A DNA stretch of 33,333 nt, taken from Gammaproteobacteria bacterium. Lineage in GTDB: Bacteria > Pseudomonadota > Gammaproteobacteria > Xanthomonadales > Xanthomonadaceae. Where the stretch lies: the NCBI GenBank assembly GCA_012515985.1, contig JAAYXJ010000010.1:1-33333 (forward strand), written 5' to 3'. A model generated the notes under the pieces. That model ran no database searches, was not told where the DNA came from, and saw nothing but the letters and a program-made list of their open reading frames with translations. The position numbers were made by a program, and so were the translations under genes. This document shows, piece after piece, positions 1-14,054 of the stretch (within the stretch, counting starts at the first letter, position 1; every line of letters starts with the position of its first letter).

Positions 1-945
1 ATCGGCCGCGGCGTGGCGGCGCGAGAGGTGCGGCAGGATCACCGTGCCCAGCGCCACCCCGAACAGCCCGAGCGGGAATTCCACCAGCCGGTCCGAGTAG
101 TACAGCCACTCCACGCTGCCGGCCGCCAGCAACGATGCGAAGGCGGTGCCCACGATCAGGTTGATCTGGGCCACCGAGGACGAGAACAGGGTGGGCAACA
201 TCAGCCGCCCGACCTTGCGCACCTCGGCGTGGGCGAAGCCCCAGCGCAACCGCGGCCGCAGCCCGAGCCGTCCCAGCGCCGGCCACAGCAGCGCCAATTG
301 CAGGAACCCGGCAATCAGCACGCCCCAGGCCAGACCCACCGGCGGAATCTCGAACCGGGGTGCCAGCCACATCATCGCCGCGATCAGGGTCAGGTTGTGC
401 AGAACCGGGGTGAACGCCGGTAGCCCGAACTTGCCGTGGGTATTGAGGATCGACGCCGACAGCGCCATCAGCGAAATGAACAGCAGGTACGGGAAGGTGA
501 TCCGCAGCATCTGCCCGGTCTGGCGCAGCAGCTCCGGATCATCCAGCCAGCCGGGGGCGAACAGCCGCGCCAGCAGCGGCGCAGCCAGCATCCCCAGCGC
601 GGTCACCACCAGCACCACCGCACACAGCGCACCGGCCATGTGGTCGATGAAATCCTTCAGCGCCGCCTTGTCGCCCTTTTCCCGGATCTCGTTGAGCACC
701 GGCACGAAGGCCATCGCCATCGAGCCCTCGGCGAAGATGCGGCGCAGGAAGTTGGGGATGCGGTAGGCAACGATGAAGGCGCCGATGGCGCCGCCGGTGC
801 CGAACAGGGTTGCCTGGAGCATGTCGCGGGCAAAGCCGCTGATCCGCGACAGCAGGGTCATGCCGCTGAAGACCGCGGTGGAGCGCAGCAGGCCGCCGCC
901 CCGCGGCTGGACGGTTGCCCCGGCCCCGGGTTCGGGCGCGCTCAC
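1..945 (-). CDS. murJ: Lipid II flippase MurJ (MviN), N-terminal part; 3' end lies outside the window
   Basis: Reverse-strand translation from a GTG at 945 reads MSAPEPGAGATVQPRGGLLRSTAVFSGMTLLSRISGFARDMLQATLFGTGGAIGAFIVAYRIPNFLRRIFAEGSMAMAFVPVLNEIREKGDKAAL..., typical MurJ N-terminus. Absent from the ORF track because its stop is outside the window. Confidence 0.93.
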   Translation of the reverse strand, partial: MSAPEPGAGATVQPRGGGLLRSTAVFSGMTLLSRISGFARDMLQATLFGTGGAIGAFIVAYRIPNFLRRIFAEGSMAMAFVPVLNEIREKGDKAALKDFIDHMAGALCAVVLVVTALGMLAAPLLARLFAPGWLDDPELLRQTGQMLRITFPYLLFISLMALSASILNTHGKFGLPAFTPVLHNLTLIAAMMWLAPRFEIPPVGLAWGVLIAGFLQLALLWPALGRLGLRPRLRWGFAHAEVRKVGRLMLPTLFSSSVAQINLIVGTAFASLLAAGSVEWLYYSDRLVEFPLGLFGVALGTVILPHLSRRHAAAD

Positions 946-972
946 GCCCCGCCCCCCACGCGGTCCGCAGTG

Positions 973-1001
973 TTGACCCAACCCGTTGAATCCCCCATAA
1001 T
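973..1001 (+). promoter_or_regulatory. Sigma70-type promoter candidate for rpsT
   Basis: TTGACC (973-978), 17 nt spacer, CATAAT (996-1001), about 100 bp upstream of rpsT. Confidence 0.6.
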
Positions 1002-1100
1002 TTCCTGCTCGCTTGTGTTTGTTGCCGGGATTGCCCGGTGATTCCGTTCCCGGGCCCGCTATCGTACGCGCCCCACCACCCGCAGATTCAGGATTCCATC

Positions 1101-1379
1101 GTGGCCAACATCAAGTCTTCCAAGAAGCGCGCCAAGCAGGCCGTCGTGCGCAACCAGCGCAACAGCAGCCAGCGTTCGCAGCTGCGCACCGCGGTGAAGA
1201 AGGTGATCAAGGCGCTCGACGCCAACGACGCCGCCGGCGCCCAGGAGGCGTTTGCCGCCGCCCAGCCGCTGCTCGACCGCTTCGGTGCGCGCGGCCTGAT
1301 CCACCGCAACAAGGCCGCCCGCCACAAGAGCCGCCTGAGCGCACGGATCAAGGCGCTGCAGCAGCAGTCCGCCGCCTGA
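1101..1379 (+). CDS. rpsT: 30S ribosomal protein S20
   Basis: (M)[38 protein letters not shown]...; GTG start at 1101, internal to the listed ORF 1038..1379. Confidence 0.97.
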   Translation: MANIKSSKKRAKQAVVRNQRNSSQRSQLRTAVKKVIKALDANDAAGAQEAFAAAQPLLDRFGARGLIHRNKAARHKSRLSARIKALQQQSAA

Positions 1380-1401
1380 CCGGCGCGCCCTGGCGTCACT
1401 G

Positions 1402-1427
1402 AAAGCCCGGCCCTGGCCGGGCTTTTC
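1402..1427 (+). terminator. Rho-independent terminator after rpsT
   Basis: AAAGCCCGGCCCTGGCCGGGCTTTT: GC-rich stem followed by a T run. Confidence 0.8.
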
Positions 1428-1494
1428 GTTTGCGCGCAATCCGGAAACCGGCCGCCGCGCCCCGTGACCGGGCGCCGCAGCGGCGCTGACGCCG

Positions 1495-2785
<1,291 letters not shown>

Positions 2786-2871
2786 TCGGCTCCGGATCGG
2801 TCGGCACGGGAAGCCCCGACGGCGGGATCGTGCAAGTCCGGCCGAAGCGGCAGACCTTTCCGACGGAGTGA

Positions 2872-2989
2872 GCCGCGCCCCGGTGGCCGGGGGTATCGCG
2901 ACAAGCAATACATGGATGTATTGCGCGCGCGTCGCGACACGGACGTCGCGCCGCGCGAAAAGCGATACCCGCGGCCGGCGGGGCGCGGC
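2872..2989. repeat. Large inverted repeat IR2 (28 bp arms, 25/28 complementary) with inner hairpins
   Basis: Left arm 2872-2899 gccgcgccccggtggccgggggtatcgc; right arm 2962-2989 gcgatacccgcggccggcggggcgcggc. Inner perfect hairpin CAATACA-tgga-TGTATTG (2906-2923) and CGCGAC-acggac-GTCGCG. Confidence 0.83.
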
Positions 2990-3047
2990 GTCCATCCGAA
3001 GTCCGGACCGCCACGCCCCAAAAACCCCCGGAAATCAGGCACCAACG

Positions 3048-3075
3048 AAAAGCCCCGCGTCTCGCGGGGCCTTTC
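3048..3075 (-). terminator. Rho-independent terminator of rplU-rpmA
   Basis: aaaAGCCCCGCGtctCGCGGGGCcttt about 25 bp beyond the rpmA stop. Confidence 0.75.
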
Positions 3076-3100
3076 TGGTGCATCGGGTTGTCGCGCGGGG

Positions 3101-3361
3101 TCAGTCCGCGGCGACGACGTTCACCGTGCGGCGCTTGTTGGCGCCCTTGGTGGTGAACTCCACGGTGCCATCGACCAGCGCGTAGAGCGTGTGGTCGCGG
3201 CCCAGGCCCACGCCGTTGCCGGGGTGGAACTTGGTCCCACGCTGGCGGACGATGATGTTGCCGGCCTCGATGGCCTGGCCGCCGTAGATCTTCACACCCA
3301 GGAACTTCGGGTTGGAGTCGCGGCCGTTGCGGGTCGAACCGCCTGCTTTCTTGTGTGCCAT
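3101..3361 (-). CDS. rpmA: 50S ribosomal protein L27
   Basis: [48 protein letters not shown]. Confidence 0.98.
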   Translation of the reverse strand: MAHKKAGGSTRNGRDSNPKFLGVKIYGGQAIEAGNIIVRQRGTKFHPGNGVGLGRDHTLYALVDGTVEFTTKGANKRRTVNVVAAD

Positions 3362-3373
3362 GGCTGCTGCTCC

Positions 3374-3694
3374 TTACTTGCTGTCGCCACCGGCAATGCC
3401 GGTGATCTCGATTTCGGTGTAGTGCTGGCGATGTCCCTGCCGCTTCATGTGGTGCTTGCGGCGGCGGAACTTGATGATCTTGATCTTGTCGGCGCGGCCG
3501 TGGGCCACGACCTTGGCGGTGACGGTGGCGCCGTTGACGGCGTCGCCGACCTTGATGCCATCGCTGTCGCCGAGCATCAGGATGTTGTCGAACGTGACCT
3601 CGCTGCCGGCATCGGCCTCGAGCTTTTCGACGCGGAGCGTTTCGCCCTGCGCCACGCGGTATTGCTTACCGCCGGTGACCAGTACTGCGTACAT
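3374..3694 (-). CDS. rplU: 50S ribosomal protein L21
   Basis: [43 protein letters not shown]...[16 protein letters not shown]. Confidence 0.98.
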   Translation of the reverse strand: MYAVLVTGGKQYRVAQGETLRVEKLEADAGSEVTFDNILMLGDSDGIKVGDAVNGATVTAKVVAHGRADKIKIIKFRRRKHHMKRQGHRQHYTEIEITGIAGGDSK

Positions 3695-3766
3695 GACGTG
3701 CCTCTCGTGGTTCGGTTCTGTAGTTATTCTTTGATCTGGCCACCATCGAGGGCGGACAGAAGCGGA

Positions 3767-3796
3767 ATTGTAGGGGAATCAGCGATTTGGGGTCAA
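3767..3796 (-). promoter_or_regulatory. Sigma70-type promoter candidate for rplU-rpmA
   Basis: Reverse strand TTGACC (3796-3791), 18 nt spacer, TACAAT (3772-3767), upstream of rplU. Confidence 0.65.
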
Positions 3797-3962
3797 CCGG
3801 CCAATTCCGCCGTCGCGGATGCTGCGACAGGCCCCGGTCATGCTCGCCGGAAGGTGGAAAACCCCCGGTTTGCCCCCATATCCGAGCCTCGGTAGGCTGA
3901 TCGACTGCCCGCCCTTTTCCCCCACCCGCTCGGCGCGCGCCGGGCCATCCCCCGGACTTTCC

Positions 3963-6910
<2,948 letters not shown>

Positions 6911-6914
<4 letters not shown>

Positions 6915-7327
6915 GCATGGACGACAAGCAACCCGACGCGCTGTTCCGCATGCCCCTGAGCGTGCGCTGGCGCGACCTGGACGCCTTCAACCACGTCAAC
7001 AACTCCAACTTCCTCACTTATCTGGAGGAAGCGCGGATCCGCTGGTTCGATTCGCTCGACGAGGAGTGGGTGACCGAGGAAACCGCGCCGCTGCTGGCCG
7101 CGGTGCAGGTGAACTACCGCATGCCCATCCCCTACCCGGCTGAACTGGTGGTGGCGCTGCACTGCGAGCGCCTGGGCAACACCAGCGTGACCATCGGCCA
7201 CCGCATCACCAGCCGGGACGGCGCAACGCTCTACGCCGACGGCCACGTGGTGATGGTGTGGGTGGAGCGCGCCAGCGGGCGGCCGACTGCGCTGCCGGAC
7301 GCCGTCCGCCGCGCCGCGGGCGGTTGA
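6911..7327 (+). CDS. Acyl-CoA thioesterase, hotdog fold (4HBT-like)
   Basis: [29 protein letters not shown] hotdog thioesterase motif; ATGA overlap with uvrA. Confidence 0.85.
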
Positions 7328-7360
7328 TCCGCCCGACCGACCTGACCAATCGAGCTCGCA

Positions 7361-7420
7361 GGCGGGTTCGACCCGCCGTTCCATGGTCGGTCCCGGGCGG
7401 CGGCTCAACGCCCGCCCTAC
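7361..7420. repeat. REP-like pair of palindromes
   Basis: GGCGGGT-tcg-ACCCGCC (7361-7377) followed by GGGCGG...CCGCCC (7395-7417). The reverse strand begins GTAGGGCGGGCGTTGAGCC, resembling GTAG-type REPs of Stenotrophomonas/Xanthomonads. Confidence 0.55.
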
Positions 7421-7450
7421 AATCGACCCACTCCTTTGAAGGGAATTCAC

Positions 7451-8215
7451 ATGAGCGAACTGGTCGAGTCGATTCCGCACGGTCGCATCCACGAGCTGCG
7501 CCTGGCGCGCCCACCGGTCAACGCCATCAACTCGGGGCTGTGCGCGGCGCTGATCGGCGCCATCGATGCAGCCGTGGGCGCGGGCGCCGAAGGGCTGGTG
7601 CTCTCCGGCGGGCCGAAGGTCTTCTCCGCCGGCCTGGACGTGCCGTGGCTGCTCACCATCCAGGACGACCGGCAGGCATTGCATGACGCCTGGAACGCTT
7701 TTTTCAACGCCGCACGCGCCCTGGCCGCCAGCCCGGTCCCGGTGGTGGCGGCGATCGCCGGCCATGCCCCGGCCGGCGGCTGTGTGCTGGCGCTGTGCTG
7801 CGACTGGCGGGTGATGGCGGAGGGCCCCTTCACCATCGGCCTCAACGAAACCCAGGTGGGCATCGCCATCCCGCCCGGGATCATGCAGCTCCTGCAGCGC
7901 ACGGTCGGCCCGCGCCGCGCGGAAGCGATGCTGGTGCCCGGCGAGATGGTGGAGTCGGAGCAGGCGCTGCAGATCGGCCTGGTGGACGAGCTGGCCGGCA
8001 TCGACCACGTGGTGACCCGCGCCATGGCCCGCCTCGACCTGCTGCTGGACCTGCCGCGCGGGCCGATGCTGGAAACCCGGCGGGTGCTGCGCAAGGACCT
8101 CCAGGACGCCCTCTCACCCGAGAACATGCAGCTGGAACAATGCCTGGAATCCTGGCACAGCGAGGACACCCAGCAGGCCCTGCGGGCGATGGTGGCCAGG
8201 CTCGGGAAGGGCTGA
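7451..8215 (+). CDS. Enoyl-CoA hydratase/isomerase family protein (crotonase superfamily)
   Basis: RPPVNAINSGL, GGPKVFSAGLDV, AIAGHAPAGGCVLALCCDWRVMAEG crotonase signatures; start at 7451. Confidence 0.85.
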   Translation: MSELVESIPHGRIHELRLARPPVNAINSGLCAALIGAIDAAVGAGAEGLVLSGGPKVFSAGLDVPWLLTIQDDRQALHDAWNAFFNAARALAASPVPVVAAIAGHAPAGGCVLALCCDWRVMAEGPFTIGLNETQVGIAIPPGIMQLLQRTVGPRRAEAMLVPGEMVESEQALQIGLVDELAGIDHVVTRAMARLDLLLDLPRGPMLETRRVLRKDLQDALSPENMQLEQCLESWHSEDTQQALRAMVARLGKG

Positions 8216-8227
8216 GTTGGGCGCTGG

Positions 8228-9085
8228 TCAGGCCCCGGTGGCCACCGGACGCTCCGGGTCCTCGATCCAGCCGCTCCACGAGCCCGTGTAGAGCTTCGCG
8301 CCGGGCAAGCCGGCATGCGCCATCGCCAGCAAGTGGTGGCAGGCGGTCACGCCGGAACCGCACATCACCGCCACCTGGCCGGGATCGCGCCCGGCCATCA
8401 ATCCCTGGAACCCGTCGTGCAGCGCCTGCGCGTCGCGGATGCGGCCGTCGCCGCCGACGTTCTCCAGGTACGGCCGGTTTACCGCTCCCGGGACGTGTCC
8501 GGCCACCGGATCGATCGGCTCCGAAACCCCACTGAACCGCTCGGCACCGCGCGCGTCGACCAGCAGTCCCCCGTCCTCGAGATGGGATTCCACCGCCCTG
8601 GCGTCCAGCAGCCGCGAGCGATCGAAATCCGCCCTGTAGCGGGCCGGGGCAGGCGCCGCGGTGACCGTTTCCACCGGCAGCCCCAGCGAGCGCCAGCGCG
8701 CCCAGCCGCCATCGAGCACGGCGACGTCCACATGGCCCAGCGCGCGCAGCAGGAACCACAGGCGGGCGGCGAACGCGCCGTCGCCGCCGTCGTAGGCCAC
8801 GACCTGGTGGTGCGGCGTGATCCCCCAGTCGCCCAGGCGCGCACAGAACACGGTCGCGTCCGGCCACGGATGACGCCCTGCCCCGCCGCCGTGGGCCGCG
8901 GTGCCGGACAGATCCCGGTCCATGTGCGCGTGGACGGCGCCTGGCACGTGGCCGGCCGCGAAAGCCTCATTGCCGGCGTCGGGATCGGCCAGCGAGTGCC
9001 GGCAATCCACCACCGCCAGCTCTTCGCGGCCCAGCGCGGCGGCCAGCGCCTCCGCCTGCACCACCGTCTGCCAGCCCATGGTCAT
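8228..9085 (-). CDS. Rhodanese-type sulfurtransferase (thiosulfate/3-mercaptopyruvate sulfurtransferase-like)
   Basis: Two rhodanese domains: VDCRHSLADPDAGNEAFAAGHVPGAVHAHMDRDLSG and LVDARGAERFSG...HVPGAVNRPY; active-site loop CGSGVTACH. Confidence 0.9.
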   Translation of the reverse strand: MTMGWQTVVQAEALAAALGREELAVVDCRHSLADPDAGNEAFAAGHVPGAVHAHMDRDLSGTAAHGGGAGRHPWPDATVFCARLGDWGITPHHQVVAYDGGDGAFAARLWFLLRALGHVDVAVLDGGWARWRSLGLPVETVTAAPAPARYRADFDRSRLLDARAVESHLEDGGLLVDARGAERFSGVSEPIDPVAGHVPGAVNRPYLENVGGDGRIRDAQALHDGFQGLMAGRDPGQVAVMCGSGVTACHHLLAMAHAGLPGAKLYTGSWSGWIEDPERPVATGA

Positions 9086-9723
9086 GTGGCCATCTCCCGT
9101 GCGCGCACCAATCGCTCACGCAGGTTGTACAGGATCGATGCGGTCACGCCCCAGATCCGGTGCGGGACCAGTTCGGGCTCGCCGCGGTACTCGAGAACCT
9201 CGCGCGGACGACCGCCGTACTCGATCTGCAGGCGTCGCAGGTTGTCGGGCGAGAGCAGGAAGCCAAGCTCCACTTCAAACACATCGGCGACCTCGGAGGG
9301 ATCGGGAATGGCCACGAAGCCGGGATCGATCGCCGCCACCGCCGGCAGCACGCGATACCCGCTCACGGTCACCACCGGGTCCAGCCAGCCCAGCGGCCGC
9401 GCCTGCGTGGGCAGCAGGCCCACCTCCTCGTGCGCCTCGCGCAGCGCCGCGGCCAGCGCGTCGCTGTCGCCCGGCTCCACCCCGCCGCCGGGAAAACTCA
9501 CCTGCCCCGGATGGTGGCGCAGGACCTCGGTGCGGCGGGTCAGCACCACGTAGGGGCCATCCTCGCGCGGCACCAGTCCCACCAGCACCGAGGCCTGGCG
9601 GAGCGGGCGGCGCGGCGGCAGAAGGTCGGCCACCTCGTCGAGGTTCCAGCCGTCGTCGGCCGGTGGCGCGCGCAGCGGATGCAGCGCGCGAGCCAGGTCG
9701 GCCAGCCGCGCCTCGGGGCTCAC
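9082..9723 (-). CDS. NUDIX hydrolase, CoA pyrophosphatase-like
   Basis: Nudix box GGGVEPGDSDALAAALREAHEEVGL; 4 bp overlap with the sulfurtransferase. Confidence 0.88.
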   Translation of the reverse strand: MSPEARLADLARALHPLRAPPADDGWNLDEVADLLPPRRPLRQASVLVGLVPREDGPYVVLTRRTEVLRHHPGQVSFPGGGVEPGDSDALAAALREAHEEVGLLPTQARPLGWLDPVVTVSGYRVLPAVAAIDPGFVAIPDPSEVADVFEVELGFLLSPDNLRRLQIEYGGRPREVLEYRGEPELVPHRIWGVTASILYNLRERLVRAREMAT

Positions 9724-9905
9724 GTGCGCTCCGCCTCGCGCCGGGGCAGCACATCGTCCATCAGGTGCATGCGCTCATCATCGTCCATCACGCCCCAGCG
9801 GGCGATCTCGTCCGTGGTCCGGTGGCAGCCCATGCAGATGCCTTCGCCGTCCAGGGCGCACACGCCAATGCAGGGGGTGAGGACGGCACGGAGCTGGAAG
9901 TTCAT
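9720..9905 (-). CDS. DUF1289 family protein
   Basis: TPCIGVCALDGEGICMGCHRTTDEIARWGVMDDDER cysteine pattern; overlaps the NUDIX gene. Confidence 0.85.
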   Translation of the reverse strand: MNFQLRAVLTPCIGVCALDGEGICMGCHRTTDEIARWGVMDDDERMHLMDDVLPRREAERT

Positions 9906-9916
9906 CTCATACCCAT

Positions 9917-9945
9917 GAAAAAGCCGCGCCGGCTTGCGCCGACGC
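9917..9945 (-). terminator. Terminator-like hairpin after the FKBP gene
   Basis: aAAAGCCGCGCCGGCttgcGCCGACGCGGCT hairpin with one mismatch; A run on the plus strand gives a U run in minus-strand transcripts. Confidence 0.55.
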
Positions 9946-9980
9946 GGCTGTCGTTGCGGCGCTGCGGACGCAGCCGGACG

Positions 9981-10688
9981 TCAGTTGTTGATGCTGACCA
10001 GCTGGACCTCGAACACCACCGCCTGGTTCGGCCCGATCGGCGACTGCGGGGTGTTGCCGTAGGCGATGTCCGGTGGCAGCACCACTTCCCAGCGGGCGCC
10101 GGACTGCATCATGCCGATGGCCTCGCGCAGGCCGGCCAGCGGGATCTCGCCGACCGTCATGGTCACCGGGCCGCCCTGCTGGCCACCCTCGCGCGGGGCG
10201 CTGGTGTCGATGAAGGTCGGGCCCTCCGGCAGGCTGGCCTTGTAGTGCACCTGCACCTGGCTCTGGGCGGTGGGGCGGGCGCCGCTTCCGGCCTCGATCA
10301 CCCGGTACTGCAGGCCGCTCTCGGTGGTCTGCACGCCGGACTTCGCCCGGTTCTGGGCAAGGAAGGCGTCGCTCTTGGTCTTGTTCTCGGCGGAGGCCTG
10401 GTTGAAGGCTTCCTGGGCCCGCGCCATCTGGCGCTGCTGCATGTTCTCCACCGCGGTGCGCAGCTGCTCGACCGGCACCGTGGGGTCCTTGCGGGCGTAG
10501 CCGTCGCGCAGCGCCTGGACGACGGTTTCAACGTTGATCTGCTCGCCGCTTTCGACGAGGTTCCGGCCAAGGTCATAGCCCAGCGCGTAGCTCAGCTGGC
10601 CCTGCTCGGTGGACGTGTCCTGGGCTGCGGCGGCGCCGCTGGCCAGGGTAAGGGCCGCGACGGTAGCGGCCAGAAGGCGCAACTTCAT
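9981..10688 (-). CDS. FKBP-type peptidyl-prolyl cis-trans isomerase, exported
   Basis: Signal peptide MKLRLLAATVAALTLASGAAAA; FKBP N-terminal and FKBP C-terminal domains (GLQYRVIEAGSGARPTAQSQVQVHYKASLPEG...WEVVLPPDIAYGN). The track start at 10802 is likely too early. Confidence 0.92.
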   Translation of the reverse strand: MKLRLLAATVAALTLASGAAAAQDTSTEQGQLSYALGYDLGRNLVESGEQINVETVVQALRDGYARKDPTVPVEQLRTAVENMQQRQMARAQEAFNQASAENKTKSDAFLAQNRAKSGVQTTESGLQYRVIEAGSGARPTAQSQVQVHYKASLPEGPTFIDTSAPREGGQQGGPVTMTVGEIPLAGLREAIGMMQSGARWEVVLPPDIAYGNTPQSPIGPNQAVVFEVQLVSINN

Positions 10689-10883
10689 GCAGTGGTTCTC
10701 CAGATTTCCGGGGTGGTTCGGGGCATCGGATCCGTCCGCGCCAGCGGCGGACCACCTGCGGGCGAACGCGATAGGATAGCGGCCGGGCCGCTTAACTGTC
10801 ACTTAGGACGGCTGTGCGACCCCGGCGGCGGGCGGAAAGTTCCGCCGTTTCCCCGATTTCCATTCATTCTTGCCCAGGTACTC

Positions 10884-11662
<779 letters not shown>

Positions 11663-11666
<4 letters not shown>

Positions 11667-12013
11667 GCGGAGACGCGCTCGCCCTGCGCCTGCTTGAATT
11701 GCTGGACGCGGATGACCTGGACGGCGCCATCGACGCCGGGCTGGCCGGGTTCGACCCGCATGCCTGCCCCTCGCTCGGGCCCGCGCAGCGTGAGCGGTTG
11801 CTGTCCGCGCGCGACAGGCTGCTGGCAGCCTGGGCGGCGCGAGACCGCCACCGCGCCCGCAACGCACGGCTGGCACGCAAGGCGGAGGAGCTGCGCGCCA
11901 GGCGCCAGGCGCGCTCGGCCCCGGCCCCGGCCGGAAAGCGGCCCGCCCTGCCGCCTGCCGCCGCGGCCGCGCTGGCCCGCGCGCGCCAGCGCGCCCGAGG
12001 TGGCGCCCAGTGA
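11663..12013 (+). CDS. Hypothetical protein, Ala/Arg-rich, translationally coupled
   Basis: GTG start overlaps the enoyl-CoA hydratase stop (GTGA) and its own stop overlaps the nth start (GTGA); MSGDALALRLLELLDADDLDGAIDAGLAGFDPH... Confidence 0.65.
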
Positions 12014-12699
12014 GCGGTACGGCGGTGAACGCGGCGCGACGCCGGCGCGGCAGGCGGATGACACGGGAGGAGATCGAGGAAATGTTCCGGCGGCTGTCGG
12101 AACTCAACCCGAACCCGACCACCGAGCTGGAGTACTCCACGCCGTTCGAGCTTCTGATCGCGGTGATCCTTTCCGCCCAGGCCACCGACGTGGGCGTGAA
12201 CAAGGCGACCCGGCGGCTCTTCCCCGTGGCGAACACCCCGCAGGCGATCGCCGAGCTGGGAGAAGAGGGGCTGAAGGATTACATCAACACCATCGGCCTC
12301 TATAACGCCAAGGCCAGGAACGTCATCGCCACCTGCCGGATCCTGCTTGAGCAGCACGGCGGCGAAGTCCCGCGCGAGCGCGCCGCGCTTGAGGCACTGC
12401 CGGGGGTCGGGCGCAAAACCGCCAACGTGGTGCTCAACACCGCCTTCGGCGAGCCGACCATGGCCGTGGACACCCACATCTTCCGGGTTTCCAACCGCAC
12501 CGGCCTGGCGCCGGGGAAAAACGTGCGTGAAGTGGAGGACGCATTGCTCAAGCGGGTGCCCAGGCACTATCTGCAGGACGCCCATCACTGGCTGATCCTG
12601 CACGGCCGCTACGTGTGCAAGGCACGCAGGCCGGATTGCCCGGCCTGCGTGATCCACGACCTGTGCCGCTGGCCGGACAAGACCGCGCCCGCGGAGTGA
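12010..12699 (+). CDS. nth: Endonuclease III
   Basis: ELEYSTPFELLIAVILSAQATDVGVNKATRRLF, LPGVGRKTANVVLNTAFG, FeS ligands C-X6-C-X2-C-X5-C near the C-terminus; ATG at 12058 is an alternative start. Confidence 0.96.
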   Translation: MSGTAVNAARRRRGRRMTREEIEEMFRRLSELNPNPTTELEYSTPFELLIAVILSAQATDVGVNKATRRLFPVANTPQAIAELGEEGLKDYINTIGLYNAKARNVIATCRILLEQHGGEVPRERAALEALPGVGRKTANVVLNTAFGEPTMAVDTHIFRVSNRTGLAPGKNVREVEDALLKRVPRHYLQDAHHWLILHGRYVCKARRPDCPACVIHDLCRWPDKTAPAE

Positions 12700-12750
12700 G
12701 CCTGCACATGGCCGTCACGAAGTTGCACCCCGTGTGATCCTGACCGGTTC

Positions 12751-12768
12751 CTGTCACAAAACCGTCAA
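12751..12768 (+). promoter_or_regulatory. Pho box (PhoB binding site) upstream of porin
   Basis: CTGTCAC-AAAA-CCGTCAA, 7+4+7 direct-repeat structure close to consensus CTGTCAT-N4-CTGTCAT; -10-like CATAAG (12777-12782) follows at PhoB-class spacing. Confidence 0.75.
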
Positions 12769-12815
12769 CCCGGCGACATAAGCTGGGCGTAGCCTCGCCA
12801 ACGAGCCCCATCGTC

Positions 12816-13961
12816 ATGTCGATTCCCCGCCCGAGCGCGCCGATCGCGGCACTCGCCGTGCTGCTTGCGGCTTCACCCCAGGCTCGCGCCATCGACCTGG
12901 GCGAAGTCGGCGGTTTCGAGCTGTCGTTCGAAGGCCTGTTCCAGGTCGACGGATACCGCTACCGGGATGACTGGAGCCACCTGGGCGACGATACGGATGT
13001 GCGGCGCTCCGAGCTGGTGCTCAAGGGCGCGCATGCCAGCGGGTTCGACTGGGTCGTGGGTTATGACTCCAAATCGGAAAAATGGCTGGACGTCAACGCC
13101 CGCATCCGCTTCGACGGACGCAGCCAACACCTGCGCGTCGGACAGTTCAAGCAGCCCACGGGGCTTGAGGAGCTGAGTTCGTCGACCACCAACGACTTCA
13201 TCGCCAAGGCGGCCGCCACCAATACCTTCGCGGTGTCGCGCCGGCTGGGCGTGGGCTGGGGCATCGACCAGGGCGACTGGAGCGTTTCGGCGAGCTGGTT
13301 TGACCGCGAGCTGACCCGCAATGAAGCCGAAGGCGACGGCTTTGCCGCCCGCGGGACCTGGGCTCCCCTGCGCGGGGAAGGCAGGGTCCTGCACCTGGGC
13401 CTTTCCGCGAGCCGGCGCGACGCCCCGGATGATGGCATCCGCCTGCGCGCCCGGCCCAACATGGACCTGGCCGGGATCCGCCTGCTCGATACCGGCGCGA
13501 TCGCCGATGCGCGGCGGGCCACCACGGTGGGCGCGGAAGCCATGTGGATCCAGGGCCCGGTCAAGGTGCAGGCGGAATGGTTCGAGTCCACCGTGGAGCG
13601 CCGCGACAGCCGGGACTTCGACGGGTCCGGCGGCTATGCCTCGGTGGTGTGGCAGCCCGGCGGGCAGACCTGGGACTATCGCGAGGGCGTGCCGCGCACC
13701 CCGGGCGCAGGCGGTGAGCCCGCCGGCCTGTGGCAGCTGGGGGTGCGCTACGACCGCCTGGACCTCGACGATCCAGGCGCCGGGATCGCCGGTGGCACCA
13801 TGGACGTGTGGACGGCCGGGGTGAACTGGTACCACGGCGAGCACCTGAAGCTGGCGCTCAACTACGTCGAGGCCGACACCGCCCGCGACACGGGCCCACC
13901 GACGGGCTGGCTGGACGTTGATCCTTCCAGCATCCAGGCCCGGGTCCAGCTGGCCTGGTGA
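12816..13961 (+). CDS. Phosphate-selective porin, OprP/OprO family
   Basis: Signal peptide, then FELSFEGLFQVDGYRYRDD...RRSELVLKGAHASGFDWVVGYDSKSEKWLDVNARIRF...LRVGQFKQPTGLEELSSSTTNDFIAKAA...; C-terminal aromatic ...RVQLAW. Confidence 0.87.
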   Translation: MSIPRPSAPIAALAVLLAASPQARAIDLGEVGGFELSFEGLFQVDGYRYRDDWSHLGDDTDVRRSELVLKGAHASGFDWVVGYDSKSEKWLDVNARIRFDGRSQHLRVGQFKQPTGLEELSSSTTNDFIAKAAATNTFAVSRRLGVGWGIDQGDWSVSASWFDRELTRNEAEGDGFAARGTWAPLRGEGRVLHLGLSASRRDAPDDGIRLRARPNMDLAGIRLLDTGAIADARRATTVGAEAMWIQGPVKVQAEWFESTVERRDSRDFDGSGGYASVVWQPGGQTWDYREGVPRTPGAGGEPAGLWQLGVRYDRLDLDDPGAGIAGGTMDVWTAGVNWYHGEHLKLALNYVEADTARDTGPPTGWLDVDPSSIQARVQLAW

Positions 13962-13978
13962 GGCTTGCCGGGGTGGCG

Positions 13979-13996
13979 ATGTCACCCCTGCGTCAT
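13979..13996 (+). promoter_or_regulatory. Second Pho box, upstream of the glycosyltransferase/PAP2 relic
   Basis: ATGTCAC-CCCT-GCGTCAT, 7+4+7 structure matching the Pho box consensus. Confidence 0.6.
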
Positions 13997-14054
13997 CCAA
14001 GCGCAATGCCGGTGACACCGCTCGGGGGGATTCTGGGTCAAACCGGAGTTCCCG

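Noticed and set aside
13-1041. Overlapping plus-strand ORFs at the window start
   Set aside because: Antisense to murJ, which continues beyond the window edge and so is missing from the ORF track.
3819-3962. 48-codon N-terminal extension of uvrA in the track
   Set aside because: UvrA homology begins at [20 protein letters not shown] (3963); the upstream stretch overlaps the intergenic promoter region.
3697-3962. Possible LexA/SOS box upstream of uvrA
   Set aside because: No convincing LexA-type palindrome seen by eye in the rplU-uvrA intergenic region.
8315-10860. Long plus-strand ORFs (8315..9553 and the N-terminal part of 8901..11666) over the sulfurtransferase, NUDIX and FKBP genes
   Set aside because: Conserved genes lie on the opposite strand; only the C-terminal 261 aa of 8901..11666 (from 10884) is a genuine protein.
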